Of a stretch of DNA of 64,000 nucleotides, positions 54,751 to 64,000 are shown piece by piece. The number at the start of each line of letters is the position of its first letter. Within the stretch, counting starts at the first letter, position 1. The notes beneath the pieces were generated by a model. It was not told the DNA's origin. It saw only the letters and a program-made list of their open reading frames with translations, and did not search any database. The stretch spans positions 3,968,001-4,032,000 of the forward strand of contig NC_007908.1 of assembly GCF_000013605.1 (NCBI RefSeq), given 5' to 3'. Source of the DNA: Rhodoferax ferrireducens T118. GTDB lineage: Bacteria; Pseudomonadota; Gammaproteobacteria; Burkholderiales; Burkholderiaceae_C. The translations under genes were made by a program, and so were the position numbers.

Positions 54751-56301
54751 GTGAACATTAATGACATGAAAATTTCCAGCCGCTTGACGTTGGGCTTTGG
54801 CGTGCTTGGACTGCTGATTGCACTCATGGGTGGCGTGTCGCTGCTCAAGGTGGGCGTCATGAGCAAGATGTTCAACCAGGTGATTGACGAGCGCATGCCG
54901 CTCATCGCCGCGACCAACGAGGTCAAGGGCGACCTCAACGCGATCTCCATTGCGCTTCGCAACACCATGATGATGCGAGACGCAGACGGCATCAAAAAAG
55001 AGGTTGAGCGCGTGGAGTCGGCGCGCGTGCGCATCAACGCCAGTCTGGCCAGGCTCGGCGAGCAGACGACGTCTGACACGGGTCAGGCCATTCTGGCCAA
55101 GGTGGCCAAGGCGCGCAGCCAATACGACCCCATGCAGGCAGAGGTCATGGGCTTGGTGAACGCCGGTTCTTTCTTTGAGGCCAGGACGCTGCTCATGGAC
55201 AAAGTGGCGCCGGCCCAGGAGGCTTATTTCGACACGCTCAATGGCCTGCTCACGCACCTCGACAGCCAGCTGAACCAATCCACCAGCGCCACCCAGGACG
55301 CCGCCACCAGCATGAAGGTTGTCGTCGTGGCCACACTCGCCATTGCCCTGGTACTGGCCGTGCTGATGGCGGCCTGGATCATTCGCTCCATCACCGGCCC
55401 GCTCAACCAGGCCGTGGCCGTGTCGCGCGCTGTGGCCGCCGGTGACCTGAGCCAGCAGTTCGAGGCCAGCGGCAAGAGCGAAACCGCCCTGCTGCTGCTG
55501 GCGCTCAAGGACATGCAGGCGCACCTGAGCACCGTGGTCTCCGAGGTCCGCGACGACGCCGAGAGCGTGGCCACGGCCAGCGCCGAGATTGCCCAGGGCG
55601 ATCTGGACCTGTCGGCCCGAACCGAGAGTCAGGCCAGCTCACTGGAACAAACCTCAGCGTCCATGGAGTTGCTCAGCGCCAACGTCAAGCAAAACGCCGA
55701 CAACGCCCGCAAGGCCAATGAGCTGGCCCTGAATGCCAGCAGCGTGGCGGCGCGGGGCGGTGACGTGGTGAGCCAGGTGGTGGACACCATGAAAGGCATC
55801 AACGACGCGTCGCGCAGAATCTCCGACATCATCAGTGTGATTGATGGCATTGCCTTTCAGACCAATATTCTGGCGCTCAACGCGGCCGTGGAAGCGGCCC
55901 GGGCCGGCGAGCAGGGTCGCGGTTTTGCCGTGGTGGCCAGCGAGGTACGCTCGCTCGCCGGGCGCTCGGCCGAGGCGGCCCGGGAAATCAAGTCATTGAT
56001 CAATGCCAGTGTGGAGCGCGTGGAACAAGGCAGCGCGCTGGTGGACCGGGCCGGCGCCACCATGAGCGAGGTGGTCAATAGCATTCGCCATGTGACCGAC
56101 ATCATGGCCGAGATCAGTATTGCGAGCACCGACCAGAGTGACGGCGTTTCCCAGGTCGGCGAGGCGATTGCCCAAATGGATCAGGCAACGCAGCAAAACG
56201 CGGCGCTGGTCGAAGAGATGGCCGCCTCCGCCGGCAGTCTGAAATCACGCGCCCAGGCACTGGTACAAACCGTGGCGGTGTTCAAACTGGAAGCCGCCTA
56301 G
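54751..56301 (+). CDS. Methyl-accepting chemotaxis protein without pentapeptide
   Basis: 516 residues from a GTG giving [17 protein letters not shown], the usual Tar-like opening, with AGGA 8 bp upstream; ATG codons at 54742 and 54766 are alternatives. The arrangement is helix, four-helix-bundle periplasmic domain with a MMMRD-like helix 2 ([14 protein letters not shown]), helix, HAMP and signalling domain with the same tip ([20 protein letters not shown]). It ends [11 protein letters not shown] without a linker or pentapeptide, unlike the upstream receptor, on which it may depend for methylation. Confidence 0.93.
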   Translation: MNINDMKISSRLTLGFGVLGLLIALMGGVSLLKVGVMSKMFNQVIDERMPLIAATNEVKGDLNAISIALRNTMMMRDADGIKKEVERVESARVRINASLARLGEQTTSDTGQAILAKVAKARSQYDPMQAEVMGLVNAGSFFEARTLLMDKVAPAQEAYFDTLNGLLTHLDSQLNQSTSATQDAATSMKVVVVATLAIALVLAVLMAAWIIRSITGPLNQAVAVSRAVAAGDLSQQFEASGKSETALLLLALKDMQAHLSTVVSEVRDDAESVATASAEIAQGDLDLSARTESQASSLEQTSASMELLSANVKQNADNARKANELALNASSVAARGGDVVSQVVDTMKGINDASRRISDIISVIDGIAFQTNILALNAAVEAARAGEQGRGFAVVASEVRSLAGRSAEAAREIKSLINASVERVEQGSALVDRAGATMSEVVNSIRHVTDIMAEISIASTDQSDGVSQVGEAIAQMDQATQQNAALVEEMAASAGSLKSRAQALVQTVAVFKLEAA

Positions 56302-57113
56302 GCAGGTATCAAGCGCTGCAAGGAGTCGATGTAGCCATCGGCCTGCACGTCGCGAATCGGCTGACCATGGTTGTAGCCGTAGGTCACCAGCAGCACCGGG
56401 CAGCCAGCGGCACGCGCCGCCTGGGCGTCGTTGCTGGAGTCGCCAATCATCAAGGTGCGCCGCGGCACTGAGCCCAACGCGGCACAGGTGGCGAGCAGCG
56501 GCAGCGGATCGGGCTTTTTACGCGCAAAGGCGTCGCCGCCAAACGTGAGATCAAAGAAACCGTCCAGGCCCTTGGCCTGCAGCAGCGCGCGGGCGAACGC
56601 CGTCGGTTTGTTGGTCAGGCAGGCCAGCTTCAGGCCGCGGGCTTTCAGGTAGACCAGCCCCGCCTCAACACCGGGAAAAACACGGGCGTATTGGCCATTA
56701 ACCGCGCGGTAATGGCGCTGGTAACTGGCCCAGGCCTGCGGGTAGAGACGGTCCGGCAAGTCGGCCTCGTTGCCTGCAGTCGATCCGTCATATGCTTCTG
56801 AATCAATAGCTAATGAAGCATTGCTGACGAGGGTCAGCACGCTTTTCAGCAAATGCTCTGAGCCTTTGCCGACCAGCTGCGCAACCGTTGCGCGGTCGAC
56901 CTGATGGGAGGCAAAAGGCGCAGGCAAGTCGCCCAGCATCCGGTTGAGCGCAACACAAAAATCGTCCAATGTGTCAATCATGGTGCCATCAAGGTCAACG
57001 ATGACGGCACTGACGTCAAACTGGTTCAAGTCAATAGAGTTCAAGGTTTTAATTGGTTGAGGACAGAGCAAGCTCACAACGCGCAAGCCTTGGTCTGTCC
57101 CGCAAAGTTTCAC
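56298..57113 (-). CDS. gph: Phosphoglycolate phosphatase (HAD family), with repeat-encoded segments
   Basis: HAD motif I is [10 protein letters not shown], motif II LTNKP, motif III the lysine in [11 protein letters not shown] and motif [18 protein letters not shown], as in Gph, which dephosphorylates 2-phosphoglycolate. Homology begins near [15 protein letters not shown]. No ATG fits; a GTG at 57113 overlaps the icmF stop (GTGA) and has AAGGA 4 bases before it, so translation probably starts there and reads through hairpin repeat B, giving about 22 extra N-terminal residues. A TTG at 57044 is the alternative. Residues about 95-110 of the cap ([16 protein letters not shown]) are encoded by repeat family A. 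The stop overlaps the MCP gene stop by 4 bp (convergent). Confidence 0.85.
   Translation of the reverse strand: MKLCGTDQGLRVVSLLCPQPIKTLNSIDLNQFDVSAVIVDLDGTMIDTLDDFCVALNRMLGDLPAPFASHQVDRATVAQLVGKGSEHLLKSVLTLVSNASLAIDSEAYDGSTAGNEADLPDRLYPQAWASYQRHYRAVNGQYARVFPGVEAGLVYLKARGLKLACLTNKPTAFARALLQAKGLDGFFDLTFGGDAFARKKPDPLPLLATCAALGSVPRRTLMIGDSSNDAQAARAAGCPVLLVTYGYNHGQPIRDVQADGYIDSLQRLIPA
56784..56831 (-). repeat. Repeat family A copy inside gph
   Basis: On the minus strand it reads TTCATTAGCTATTGATTCAG then AAGCAT, matching the right half of the family in the sense orientation. It keeps frame within the cap domain. Confidence 0.6.
57054..57113 (-). repeat. Hairpin repeat family B, copy 4 (icmF/gph junction)
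   Basis: GGTTGAGGACAGAGC...TTGGTCTGTCCCGCAAAGTTTCAC. GGACAGA pairs with TCTGTCC. It fills the space between the icmF stop and the homologous part of gph, and shares the upstream AATTGGTTGAGG context with the rpoB/rpoC copy. Confidence 0.8.
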
Positions 57114-60100
57114 ATATTCCTTCTGTACTGCCCGCCAACCTCAAACAGCGCATTGGTGATCTGGCCCAGGGAACAGCAGCGCACGGCGTCCATCAGCACT
57201 TCAAACACGTTCTTGTTGTCGATCACGGCTTTTTGCAGGCGTTTGAGCATCGCGGGCGCCTCCTTGGCGTGCAGCGCGTGGAAGTCGGCCAGGCGCTTGA
57301 GCTGGCTTTGTTTTTCTTCCTCCGTTGAGCGGGCCAGCTCCAGCGTGTCGTGCACGGCGTCGCCGTGCGGGTTGCGAAAGGTGTTGACGCCGATGATGGG
57401 CAGCTCGCCGGTGTGCTTGAGCATTTCGTAGTGCATCGATTCGTCCTGAATCTTGCCGCGCTGGTAGCCGGTTTCCATGGCCCCGAGCACACCGCCGCGC
57501 TCGGAAATGCGCTCAAATTCGAGCAGCACCGCTTCTTCCACCAACTCGGTCAGGTCCTCGATGATGAAGGCGCCTTGCGACGGGTTTTCGTTCTTGGCCA
57601 AACCCCATTCGCGGTTGATGATGAGCTGGATCGCCATGGCGCGGCGCACCGAGTCTTCGGTCGGCGTGGTGATGGCTTCGTCGAAAGCGTTGGTGTGCAG
57701 GCTGTTGCAGTTGTCGTAAATGGCGATCAAGGCCTGCAGCGTGGTGCGGATGTCGTTGAACTGGATCTCCTGTGCGTGCAGGCTGCGCCCGCTGGTCTGG
57801 ATGTGGTATTTGAGCTTTTGGCTGCGCTCGTTGGCGCCGTATCTTTCTTTCATGGCAACGGCCCAGATGCGGCGCGCGACGCGACCCATCACGGTGTATT
57901 CAGGGTCCATGCCGTTGCTGAAGAAGAAGCTCAAGTTGGGCGCAAAGTCGTCAATGTGCATGCCCCGCGCCAGGTAGGCCTCGACAAAGGTGAAGCCGTT
58001 GGACAAGGTGAATGCCAGTTGCGAAATCGGGTTGGCCCCGGCTTCGGCAATGTGGTAGCCGCTGATCGACACGCTGTAAAAATTGCGCACCCGGTTGTGC
58101 ACAAAATATTCGGCGATGTCGCCCATCACCTTCAGTGAAAATTCGGTACTGAAAATGCAGGTGTTCTGCCCCTGGTCTTCTTTCAGGATGTCGGCCTGCA
58201 CCGTGCCGCGCACGTTCTCCTGCACCCATTCCTTGATCTTCTCCGTCTCGGTGTCGGTCGGCTCGCGGCCATTATCAAGCTTGAATTTGTCGATATTCTG
58301 GTCAATCGCGGTGTTCATGAACATCGCCAGGATGCTGGGCGCCGGGCCGTTGATGGTCATGCTGACGCTGGTGGACGGGCTGCACAAGTCAAAGCCGCTG
58401 TAGAGCACCTTGAGGTCGTCGAGCGTCGCGATGCTGACGCCCGAGTTGCCGACCTTGCCGTAGATATCGGGACGCGGATCGGGGTCGTTGCCATACAGCG
58501 TGACCGAATCAAACGCAGTGCTCAAACGCTTGGCCGCCATGCCCGAGCTGAGCAATTTGAAACGCGTGTTGGTGCGAAACGCGTCGCCTTCACCGGCAAA
58601 CATGCGGGTCGGGTCCTCGCCTTCGCGCTTGAAAGCGAAGGTGCCGGCGGTGTAGGGGTAGCTGCCGGGCACGTTATCCAACATCAACCATTTCAGGATT
58701 TCGCCATGGTCTTCGTATTGCGGCAGGCACACTTTGCGGATGGTGGTGCCGCTCAAGGATTTGCTGGTGAGCGCGGTGCGGATTTCCTTGTCGCGGATTT
58801 TGACCACGTACTCATCACCCGCATAGGCTGTTTGCATGGTGGGCCACTGCGCCAGCAGCTTGGCGCAAGCTGCGTCCTGCAGCTCGGCACGCTCCTTGGC
58901 CAGGTCAAGCACGGTTCCGTAAGCGCCGGGTTTGTTTGATCCATCCTTGCACGGGTCGTGTGCCAGCAACATTTGCGCCGTGGCCTTGAGCTGCTGCACT
59001 TCACGCGCCAATTTGGCCTGGCTGCGCGCGCGCTTTTTGTAGGCGCGCACGGTGTCGCTGATTTCTGCCAGGTAGCGGGTGCGCGCGGCCGGCAGCACCG
59101 GGGTCTGGTTGGTGCTGTGGCGCACCGCCACCGGCGGCAGATGCGACTCGCCCAGTGGCAAGCCGAGTTCACCCAGGCGCGCTCTGAGCGCCTGGTACAG
59201 CGCGGTGACGCCGTCGTCGTTGAAGCGCGCCGCCATGGTGCCAAACACCGGCATTTGCTCCAGCGGCGTACCGAAAGCTTCCTTGTTGCGCTGCACCTGC
59301 TTGGCGACATCGCGCAAGGCATCGAGCGCGCCCCTGCGGTCGAACTTGTTGATGGCGACAAACTCGGCGAAGTCGAGCATGTCGATTTTTTCCAGCTGGC
59401 TGGCGGCGCCAAACTCGGGCGTCATCACATACAGGGGCACATCCACATGCGGCACGATCGCCGCGTCACCCTGGCCAATGCCCGAGGTCTCGACCACGAT
59501 CAGGTCAAAGCCCGCCACCTTGCAAGCGGCAATCACGTCGGGCAGCGCCGCGCTGATTTCTGAGCCAAAGTCACGCGTGGCGAGCGAACGCATGAACACA
59601 CGCGGCCCCTGACTCCAGGGACTGATCGCATTCATGCGGATGCGGTCGCCCAGCAGCGCACCGCCGCTCTTGCGCCGTGACGGGTCGATGCTGATCATGG
59701 CCACGCGCAAGCTGTCGTTCTGATCGAGCCGCAGACGACGAATCAGCTCGTCGGTGAGCGACGACTTGCCCGCGCCGCCGGTGCCGGTGATACCCAGAAC
59801 CGGTATCTTTTTGGTAGCAGCTTGCGCCCGTATTTCCTTGGCTAGCGCCATTAATGGTTTGGAAAGTTTGCCTTTGGCCTGGCCCGCTGCGTTTTCGTTT
59901 TCCAGCGCCGTGATGAGCTGCGCCAGGGCGCGCCAGCTCATCTCGGTGTGGCCCTGAATGGCGTCGATGCTCTTGGGCGCCAGGCCCGTGAGGTCCTGGT
60001 CGCAGCGCATCACCATCTCGCCAATCATGCCGGCCAGGCCCATGCGCTGGCCGTCTTCCGGGCTGAAGATGCGCGCCACGCCATAGGCCTGCAACTCGCG

Positions 60101-60451
60101 GATTTCCGGCGGCACGATGACGCCACCGCCGCCGCCAAAGACCTGGATGTGCGCGCCGCCCCGGCTTTTGAGCAGGTCCACCATGTACTTGAAGTACTCG
60201 ACATGCCCGCCTTGGTAGGAGCTGATGGCAATACCCTGCGCATCTTCCTGCAGGGCGGCGGTCACCACCTCTTCGACGCTGCGGTTGTGCCCGAGGTGAA
60301 TCACCTCGGCGCCCATGCTTTGCAGGATGCGGCGCATGATGTTGATAGCCGCATCATGGCCATCGAACAAGCTGGCGGCGGTCACGAAGCGCACCTTGTG
60401 GGTGGGGCGGTATTGGGCCAGGGCCTTGAAATCAGCGGACAGGTCGGTCAT
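57110..60451 (-). CDS. icmF: Fused isobutyryl-CoA mutase (B12-dependent, with G-protein chaperone domain)
   Basis: 1113 residues in the IcmF order. The N-terminal cobalamin-binding domain (about 20-150) has FDGHDAAIN with the cobalt-ligand His H32. The G domain (about 215-430) has the P loop GTGGAGKS at 223-230. The C-terminal substrate-binding domain contains LPQYEDHG and [19 protein letters not shown]. It interconverts isobutyryl-CoA and n-butyryl-CoA; the fused GTPase loads and protects AdoCbl. Residues about 199-217, just before the P loop, are encoded by a repeat A copy. A perfect 22-bp palindrome lies about 70 bp upstream. Confidence 0.93.
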   Translation of the reverse strand: MTDLSADFKALAQYRPTHKVRFVTAASLFDGHDAAINIMRRILQSMGAEVIHLGHNRSVEEVVTAALQEDAQGIAISSYQGGHVEYFKYMVDLLKSRGGAHIQVFGGGGGVIVPPEIRELQAYGVARIFSPEDGQRMGLAGMIGEMVMRCDQDLTGLAPKSIDAIQGHTEMSWRALAQLITALENENAAGQAKGKLSKPLMALAKEIRAQAATKKIPVLGITGTGGAGKSSLTDELIRRLRLDQNDSLRVAMISIDPSRRKSGGALLGDRIRMNAISPWSQGPRVFMRSLATRDFGSEISAALPDVIAACKVAGFDLIVVETSGIGQGDAAIVPHVDVPLYVMTPEFGAASQLEKIDMLDFAEFVAINKFDRRGALDALRDVAKQVQRNKEAFGTPLEQMPVFGTMAARFNDDGVTALYQALRARLGELGLPLGESHLPPVAVRHSTNQTPVLPAARTRYLAEISDTVRAYKKRARSQAKLAREVQQLKATAQMLLAHDPCKDGSNKPGAYGTVLDLAKERAELQDAACAKLLAQWPTMQTAYAGDEYVVKIRDKEIRTALTSKSLSGTTIRKVCLPQYEDHGEILKWLMLDNVPGSYPYTAGTFAFKREGEDPTRMFAGEGDAFRTNTRFKLLSSGMAAKRLSTAFDSVTLYGNDPDPRPDIYGKVGNSGVSIATLDDLKVLYSGFDLCSPSTSVSMTINGPAPSILAMFMNTAIDQNIDKFKLDNGREPTDTETEKIKEWVQENVRGTVQADILKEDQGQNTCIFSTEFSLKVMGDIAEYFVHNRVRNFYSVSISGYHIAEAGANPISQLAFTLSNGFTFVEAYLARGMHIDDFAPNLSFFFSNGMDPEYTVMGRVARRIWAVAMKERYGANERSQKLKYHIQTSGRSLHAQEIQFNDIRTTLQALIAIYDNCNSLHTNAFDEAITTPTEDSVRRAMAIQLIINREWGLAKNENPSQGAFIIEDLTELVEEAVLLEFERISERGGVLGAMETGYQRGKIQDESMHYEMLKHTGELPIIGVNTFRNPHGDAVHDTLELARSTEEEKQSQLKRLADFHALHAKEAPAMLKRLQKAVIDNKNVFEVLMDAVRCCSLGQITNALFEVGGQYRRNM
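59800..59865 (-). repeat. Repeat family A copy inside icmF
   Basis: On the minus strand: ATGGCGCTAGCC, then GGGCGCAAGCTGCTACCAAA and AAGATACC, matching the family core GGCCTCTAGCC...GCGCAAGCAGCTATCAAA. It encodes the linker between the B12 and G domains in frame. Confidence 0.6.
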
Positions 60452-60519
60452 GTGCTTGTCTCCATGCGGTTGCGGTGAAATTCTGGGGTGAGGCGACGAT
60501 CAGACCAGCATTCGCTGAC

Positions 60520-60541
60520 TTGACGTTTACGTAAACGTCAA
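60520..60541. promoter_or_regulatory. Perfect 22-bp palindrome upstream of icmF (operator)
   Basis: TTGACGTTTAC is followed at once by its exact reverse complement. It lies 69 bp before the icmF ATG and 105 bp before the divergent rhodanese gene, where a repressor or activator dimer would control icmF. From memory it resembles sites of LiuR-type MerR regulators of branched-chain acyl-CoA breakdown, which would fit an isobutyryl-CoA enzyme. Confidence 0.7.
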
Positions 60542-60645
60542 TCTTAGCGGTTTTCCACAACATCGGACTTCAAAAATCCATTAGAGTCCACATTCTGCTT
60601 TGTCAACGCTTGTTTTAGACCCTCCACTTCTGCGGCGACCGAACC

Positions 60646-61128
60646 ATGACATCCACCCCGACCGGCAAGCCCGCCTCGAGCCCCCCCGTGCCCGCCCCGG
60701 CAAGCGCTGACCCCGCCGTGGCGCAGGTTCACCCGGCCCAAGGCTATGCCGGTGATATCTCTCCCCAACTCGCCTGCCAATGGTGGCAGTCCGGCGACGC
60801 GGTGCTGGTCGATGTGCGCAGCGACGCCGAACGGGCCTGGGTTGGTTTTGTACCGGGCGCATTGGCGCTGGCCTGGAAGCAGTGGCCGGGCATGACCCTG
60901 AACCCCGACTTTGACGCGCAATTGCTGGCCGCGGTGCCAGCGGGCAAAAAAGTCGTCATGCTGTGCCGCAGTGGCATACGCTCGGTGGCAACGGCGCAGC
61001 GCGCCACCGAACTCGGGCTGCAGGCCTACAACATCCTCGAAGGCTTCGAAGGCGACCCGGATGCGCAGGGGCAGCGCGGTCACAGCGGGGGTTGGCGCTT
61101 TCACGGTCTGCCCTGGCGCCAGGGTTGA
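60646..61128 (+). CDS. Rhodanese-like domain protein
   Basis: 160 residues. A Pro/Ala-rich N terminus (about 1-35) precedes one rhodanese domain: [21 protein letters not shown], then the active-site loop with C107 in MLCRSGIRS and a C-terminal [13 protein letters not shown] single catalytic rhodanese domain transfers sulfane sulfur; the acceptor is unknown. coaX starts 14 bp downstream. It is divergent from icmF. Confidence 0.88.
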   Translation: MTSTPTGKPASSPPVPAPASADPAVAQVHPAQGYAGDISPQLACQWWQSGDAVLVDVRSDAERAWVGFVPGALALAWKQWPGMTLNPDFDAQLLAAVPAGKKVVMLCRSGIRSVATAQRATELGLQAYNILEGFEGDPDAQGQRGHSGGWRFHGLPWRQG

Positions 61129-61141
61129 CGATAATCGCGCC

Positions 61142-61909
61142 ATGACATTTCTGGCCATCGACGTTGGCAACACGCGCCTGAAGTGGGCGCTGTACACCCA
61201 CCCCCACCGCGATGCGCCCCTGCTGGCGCAAGGCGCCGAGTTTCTTGACAACATTGACAAACTGGCCGATGGCGCCTGGGCGACGCTGACGCCGCCGACG
61301 CACATGCTGGGTTGCATCGTGGCCGGGGATGCGGTGCGACGCCGCGTCGAGGCCCAAATGGAACTCTGGGATGTCGCGCCGCAATGGGTCGTGGCCAGCG
61401 CGGGCGAAGCGGGCTTGACCAATGGCTACGACTACCCGGCGCGTCTGGGCGCCGACCGATGGGTGGCCATGATCGGGGCCTGGCACCACGCGTTCAGCAC
61501 CGGTCCGGCGCGCCCCCTGGTGGTGGTCATGGTCGGCACCGCCGTCACGGTGGATGCGATTGACGCCAGCGGCAAGTTTTTGGGTGGTTTGATTTTGCCC
61601 GGCCACGGCATCATGCTGCGCGCCCTCGAATCGGGCACGGCCGGGCTGCATGTACCCACCGGCGAGGTGCGCGAGTTTCCCACCAACACCAGCGACGCCC
61701 TCACCAGTGGCGGCACCTTTGCCATTGCCGGCGCCGTGAATTGCATGGTGCAGCACCTGCGGGACCACTGCGGCACCGAGCCCAAGTGCATCATGGCGGG
61801 CGGCGCCGGCTGGAAGATGGCGCCCAGCATGTCGGTGCAGTTTGAGCTGGTGGACAACCTGATATTTGACGGCCTGCTGGAGATGGCGGCCCGGCGGTTT
61901 ATTGATTAA
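61142..61909 (+). CDS. coaX: Type III pantothenate kinase
   Basis: 255 residues from the ATG of [17 protein letters not shown], where DVGNT is the phosphate-binding motif of the family. [26 protein letters not shown] and [11 protein letters not shown] follow, and the C terminus [13 protein letters not shown] is typical. It phosphorylates pantothenate in CoA synthesis. It is cotranscribed with the rhodanese gene, and together with icmF forms an acyl-CoA-related neighbourhood, which may be coincidence. Confidence 0.94.
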   Translation: MTFLAIDVGNTRLKWALYTHPHRDAPLLAQGAEFLDNIDKLADGAWATLTPPTHMLGCIVAGDAVRRRVEAQMELWDVAPQWVVASAGEAGLTNGYDYPARLGADRWVAMIGAWHHAFSTGPARPLVVVMVGTAVTVDAIDASGKFLGGLILPGHGIMLRALESGTAGLHVPTGEVREFPTNTSDALTSGGTFAIAGAVNCMVQHLRDHCGTEPKCIMAGGAGWKMAPSMSVQFELVDNLIFDGLLEMAARRFID

Positions 61910-61911
61910 AT

Positions 61912-61970
61912 CGGGCTGTAGCCACCGTATAATAAGCTTATATTGCTATTAATTAAATAGCAAACAAGGC
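61912..61970 (+). repeat. Repeat family A copy between coaX and the M20 gene
   Basis: CGGGCTGTAGCCACCGT, then TTGCTATTAATTAAATAGC. It fills the space between two convergent stop codons. Confidence 0.7.
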
Positions 61971-61974
61971 ACCC

Positions 61975-63168
61975 TCAGGCACCAGTTTTGAGCCACGCCT
62001 GCACCAGCCGCACCCAGTAGGTGGCACCCAGCGGGATCAATTCATCGTTGAAATCGTAACTGGCGTTGTGCAGCATGCAGGGGCCGCCGCCGTGACCCAT
62101 GTCGCGGTGCGTGCCATCACCATTGGCGATGAAAGCGTAGCAACCCGGTTTGGCTTGCAGCATGAAAGAAAAATCTTCCGCACCCATGGTCGGCTCCTGC
62201 GCCGTCACCTGGTCTGCGCCGACGATGCTCGCCATGACCCGGCGCGCAAACTCGGCCTCCGCGACGCTGTTGACGGTGGGCGGGTAGTTGCGCTTGAATT
62301 CAAAATCGCAAGTCATGGCAAAGGCGGCGCAGAGATGGTCGGTGATTTGCTTCATGCGCTGCTCAATCAGGTCCAGCACGTCCAGCGAGAACGTGCGCAC
62401 CGTGCCCTGCAGCTCGCAGGTGTTGGCGATGACATTGGTGGCCTCGCCGGCGTGGATCATGGTGACGGAAATCACCCCCGCGTCAATCGGCTTGATGTTG
62501 CGGCTGATGATGGTCTGAAACGCCTGCACCAATTGGCAGGCCACGGGCACCGGGTCGATTGCGTTGTGCGGCATGGCGCCATGCCCGCCCTTGCCGCGCA
62601 GGGTGATCTTGAACTCGTTGCTGGACGCCATCACCGCACCCGGACTGACGGCAAACTGGCCCACCTCAGCGCCCGGCCAGTTGTGCATGCCAAACACCGC
62701 GTCCATCGGAAACTGCTCAAACAAACCGTCCTTGATCATCTCGCGCGCGCCGCCACCACCTTCTTCTGCCGGCTGGAAAATCAGATAAACCGTGCCGTCA
62801 AAATGGCGATTGACGGCGAGGTGCTGTGCCGCTGCCAGCAGCATGGCGGTGTGCCCGTCATGGCCGCAGGCGTGCATCTTGCCGGGCTGCGTGCTGACGT
62901 GGGCAAAGGTGTTGAGTTCCTGCATCGGCAACGCGTCCATGTCCGCGCGCAAACCAATCGCCCGACTCGATGTGCCGTTTTTGACGATGCCGACCACGCC
63001 GGTTTGCCCCAAGCCACGGTGGATCGGAATACCCCACTCGGTGAGCTTGCTCGCCACCAGATCGGCGGTATGAACTTCCTTGAAACACAGCTCGGGGTGG
63101 GCGTGGATTTCGCGCCGAACGGCGGCCATACCGGCCGTCTGGGTCACGATGGAATCAATAAGTTTCAT
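61975..63168 (-). CDS. M20-family amidohydrolase (hippurate hydrolase type)
   Basis: 397 residues. The start MKLIDSIVTQ and IHAHPELCFKE are typical of bacterial amidohydrolases; ligands appear in LRADMDALPMQE, HACGHDGHTAMLL (zinc-binding), and FQPAEEGGGGA with the catalytic Glu. FGMHNWPG and GAEDFSFML follow. It cleaves amides of aromatic or amino acids such as hippurate or N-acyl amino acids; the substrate is not fixed by sequence. It has no signal peptide. Confidence 0.9.
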   Translation of the reverse strand: MKLIDSIVTQTAGMAAVRREIHAHPELCFKEVHTADLVASKLTEWGIPIHRGLGQTGVVGIVKNGTSSRAIGLRADMDALPMQELNTFAHVSTQPGKMHACGHDGHTAMLLAAAQHLAVNRHFDGTVYLIFQPAEEGGGGAREMIKDGLFEQFPMDAVFGMHNWPGAEVGQFAVSPGAVMASSNEFKITLRGKGGHGAMPHNAIDPVPVACQLVQAFQTIISRNIKPIDAGVISVTMIHAGEATNVIANTCELQGTVRTFSLDVLDLIEQRMKQITDHLCAAFAMTCDFEFKRNYPPTVNSVAEAEFARRVMASIVGADQVTAQEPTMGAEDFSFMLQAKPGCYAFIANGDGTHRDMGHGGGPCMLHNASYDFNDELIPLGATYWVRLVQAWLKTGA

Positions 63169-63337
63169 GGCACCTCCTTTTGCAGCAGTCTAGCGCCAAG
63201 CCGTCCCTCGCGCGCATGGCCTCGCCCTGGGCTCACACGGCATAAATCGTGACAAGAGCGCAAAATTAGCCTGTCGTCCTACAGTCGACTCGCGTCTGAG
63301 GGTGCAACATTGAAATTTTTCATTTTCTTGCCGCCTT

Positions 63338-64000
63338 ATGTCTTCGCCCGAATCCCTTAGCCAAGTCAGTGAAGCACCGACCGTTGCAGCGCCTCCCCTC
63401 GATGAAGCTGATGCGCGCGCTGCTGCCCAGGAGGCTATCGCCGAAGCGGCGTTGAGTTTTTCCATCAAGGTGCTGACGGTCAACATCCACAAAGGGTTCA
63501 CCTTCTTCAACCGCAAATTCATCCTCCACGAGTTGCGCGAAGCGGTTCGCAGCGTGGGCGCCGATGTTGTGTTCCTGCAGGAGGTGACCGGCTCCCACGC
63601 CCGCCATGAGCGCCGGGTCGCCGACTACCCGACCAACCCCCACTACGAGTTCCTGGCCGACAGCATCTGGCCGCAGTTTGCCTACGGCCGCAATGCCGTC
63701 TACCCTGGCGGCCACCACGGCAATGCCGTGTTGTCGAAGTTCCACATCGTCAGTTTCGAGAACCACGACGTGTCCATCATCGGGCCCGAACGGCGTGGAC
63801 TGTTGCACTGTGTGCTGCAGGTGCCAGGCCTTGACACGCAAGTCCACGTCATTTGCGTGCACCTCGGTCTGGCCGAGTCGCACCGCCTCCTGCAGTTGCA
63901 CATGTTGTGCGACCTGGTGCACCAGCACATACCGGCGAGCGCCCCGGTGATCGTGGCCGGCGACTTCAACGACTGGCGCCGCCGCGCCCACGCGGTGCTG
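63338..64000 (+). CDS. Endonuclease/exonuclease/phosphatase-family protein, N-terminal part
   Basis: 221 codons from the ATG of MSSPESLSQ to the right edge, which cuts the gene. After an acidic N terminus of about 40 residues come [22 protein letters not shown] (metal Glu), [11 protein letters not shown] and the C-terminal VAGDFNDWR, matching the EEP fold (exonuclease III/DNase I-like). In Burkholderiales such a gene often precedes a cardiolipin synthase gene, which may lie just outside the window. Whether it acts on DNA or on phospholipid is open. Confidence 0.85.
   Translation, partial: MSSPESLSQVSEAPTVAAPPLDEADARAAAQEAIAEAALSFSIKVLTVNIHKGFTFFNRKFILHELREAVRSVGADVVFLQEVTGSHARHERRVADYPTNPHYEFLADSIWPQFAYGRNAVYPGGHHGNAVLSKFHIVSFENHDVSIIGPERRGLLHCVLQVPGLDTQVHVICVHLGLAESHRLLQLHMLCDLVHQHIPASAPVIVAGDFNDWRRRAHAVL

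Noticed and set aside
56298-56301. Overlap of gph and chemoreceptor genes as a fusion or frameshift
   Set aside because: The genes are convergent and only their stop codons overlap, which is common.

Overview
The window reads as the chromosome of a betaproteobacterium of the order Burkholderiales, most likely family Comamonadaceae and Rhodoferax-like. The grounds are the tRNA-tuf-secE-nusG-rplKAJL-rpoBC block with typical betaproteobacterial proteins, the rsmB-DUF4390-ntrY-ntrX order, trpE..trpG..trpD-trpC-ung, high GC, and a dispersed repeat of about 55 bp of the kind common in comamonad genomes. The genus is an inference. I see no prophage, IS element, CRISPR array or rRNA gene.

Layout. 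1-4.9 kb: edge of a methyltransferase, AMP nucleosidase, a periplasmic serine hydrolase and gshA. 4.9-8.65 kb (minus strand): a three-gene signalling operon of membrane histidine kinase, response regulator fused to a KaiB domain, and PAS-GGDEF-EAL protein. 8.8-11.35 kb: an M14 carboxypeptidase and an anaerobic C4-dicarboxylate transporter. 11.5-15.6 kb: two DEAD-box helicases, a 78-residue orphan and an MBL hydrolase. 15.7-20.5 kb: malate synthase G, a HAD dehalogenase and a FimV-like protein. 20.6-23.95 kb: a GntR regulator divergent from an ALDH-SDR pair and a truncated dehydrogenase remnant, ending at tRNA-Phe. 24.2-29.1 kb: rsmB-DUF4390-ntrY-ntrX. 29.2-43.3 kb: the transcription/translation block (tRNA-Tyr, Gly, Thr, tuf, tRNA-Trp, secE, nusG, rplK, rplA, rplJ, rplL, rpoB, rpoC). 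43.3-51.8 kb: the trp region (trpE, diguanylate cyclase, trpG, ltaE, broken lysE, trpD, trpC, ung). 52.2-56.3 kb: a secreted chalcone-isomerase-like protein and two chemoreceptors. 56.3-64 kb: gph, icmF, rhodanese, coaX, an M20 amidohydrolase and an endonuclease/exonuclease/phosphatase-family protein cut by the right edge.

The most unusual items are: (1) the REC-KaiB fusion between a histidine kinase and a dual-domain c-di-GMP enzyme; (2) a hairpin repeat of about 60 bp (GGACAGA...TCTGTCC) present four times plus one decayed copy, always in the same orientation relative to transcription and always at gene junctions of minus-strand operons (rpoB/rpoC, nusG/rplK, after trpG, icmF/gph, before trpD); (3) a second repeat family of about 55 bp with copies read in frame inside a HAD dehalogenase, Gph, IcmF and a broken LysE gene; (4) a diguanylate cyclase overlapping trpE by four bases inside the trp operon. 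Gene calls rest on reading the translated sequence and recalling family motifs; no database search was run.
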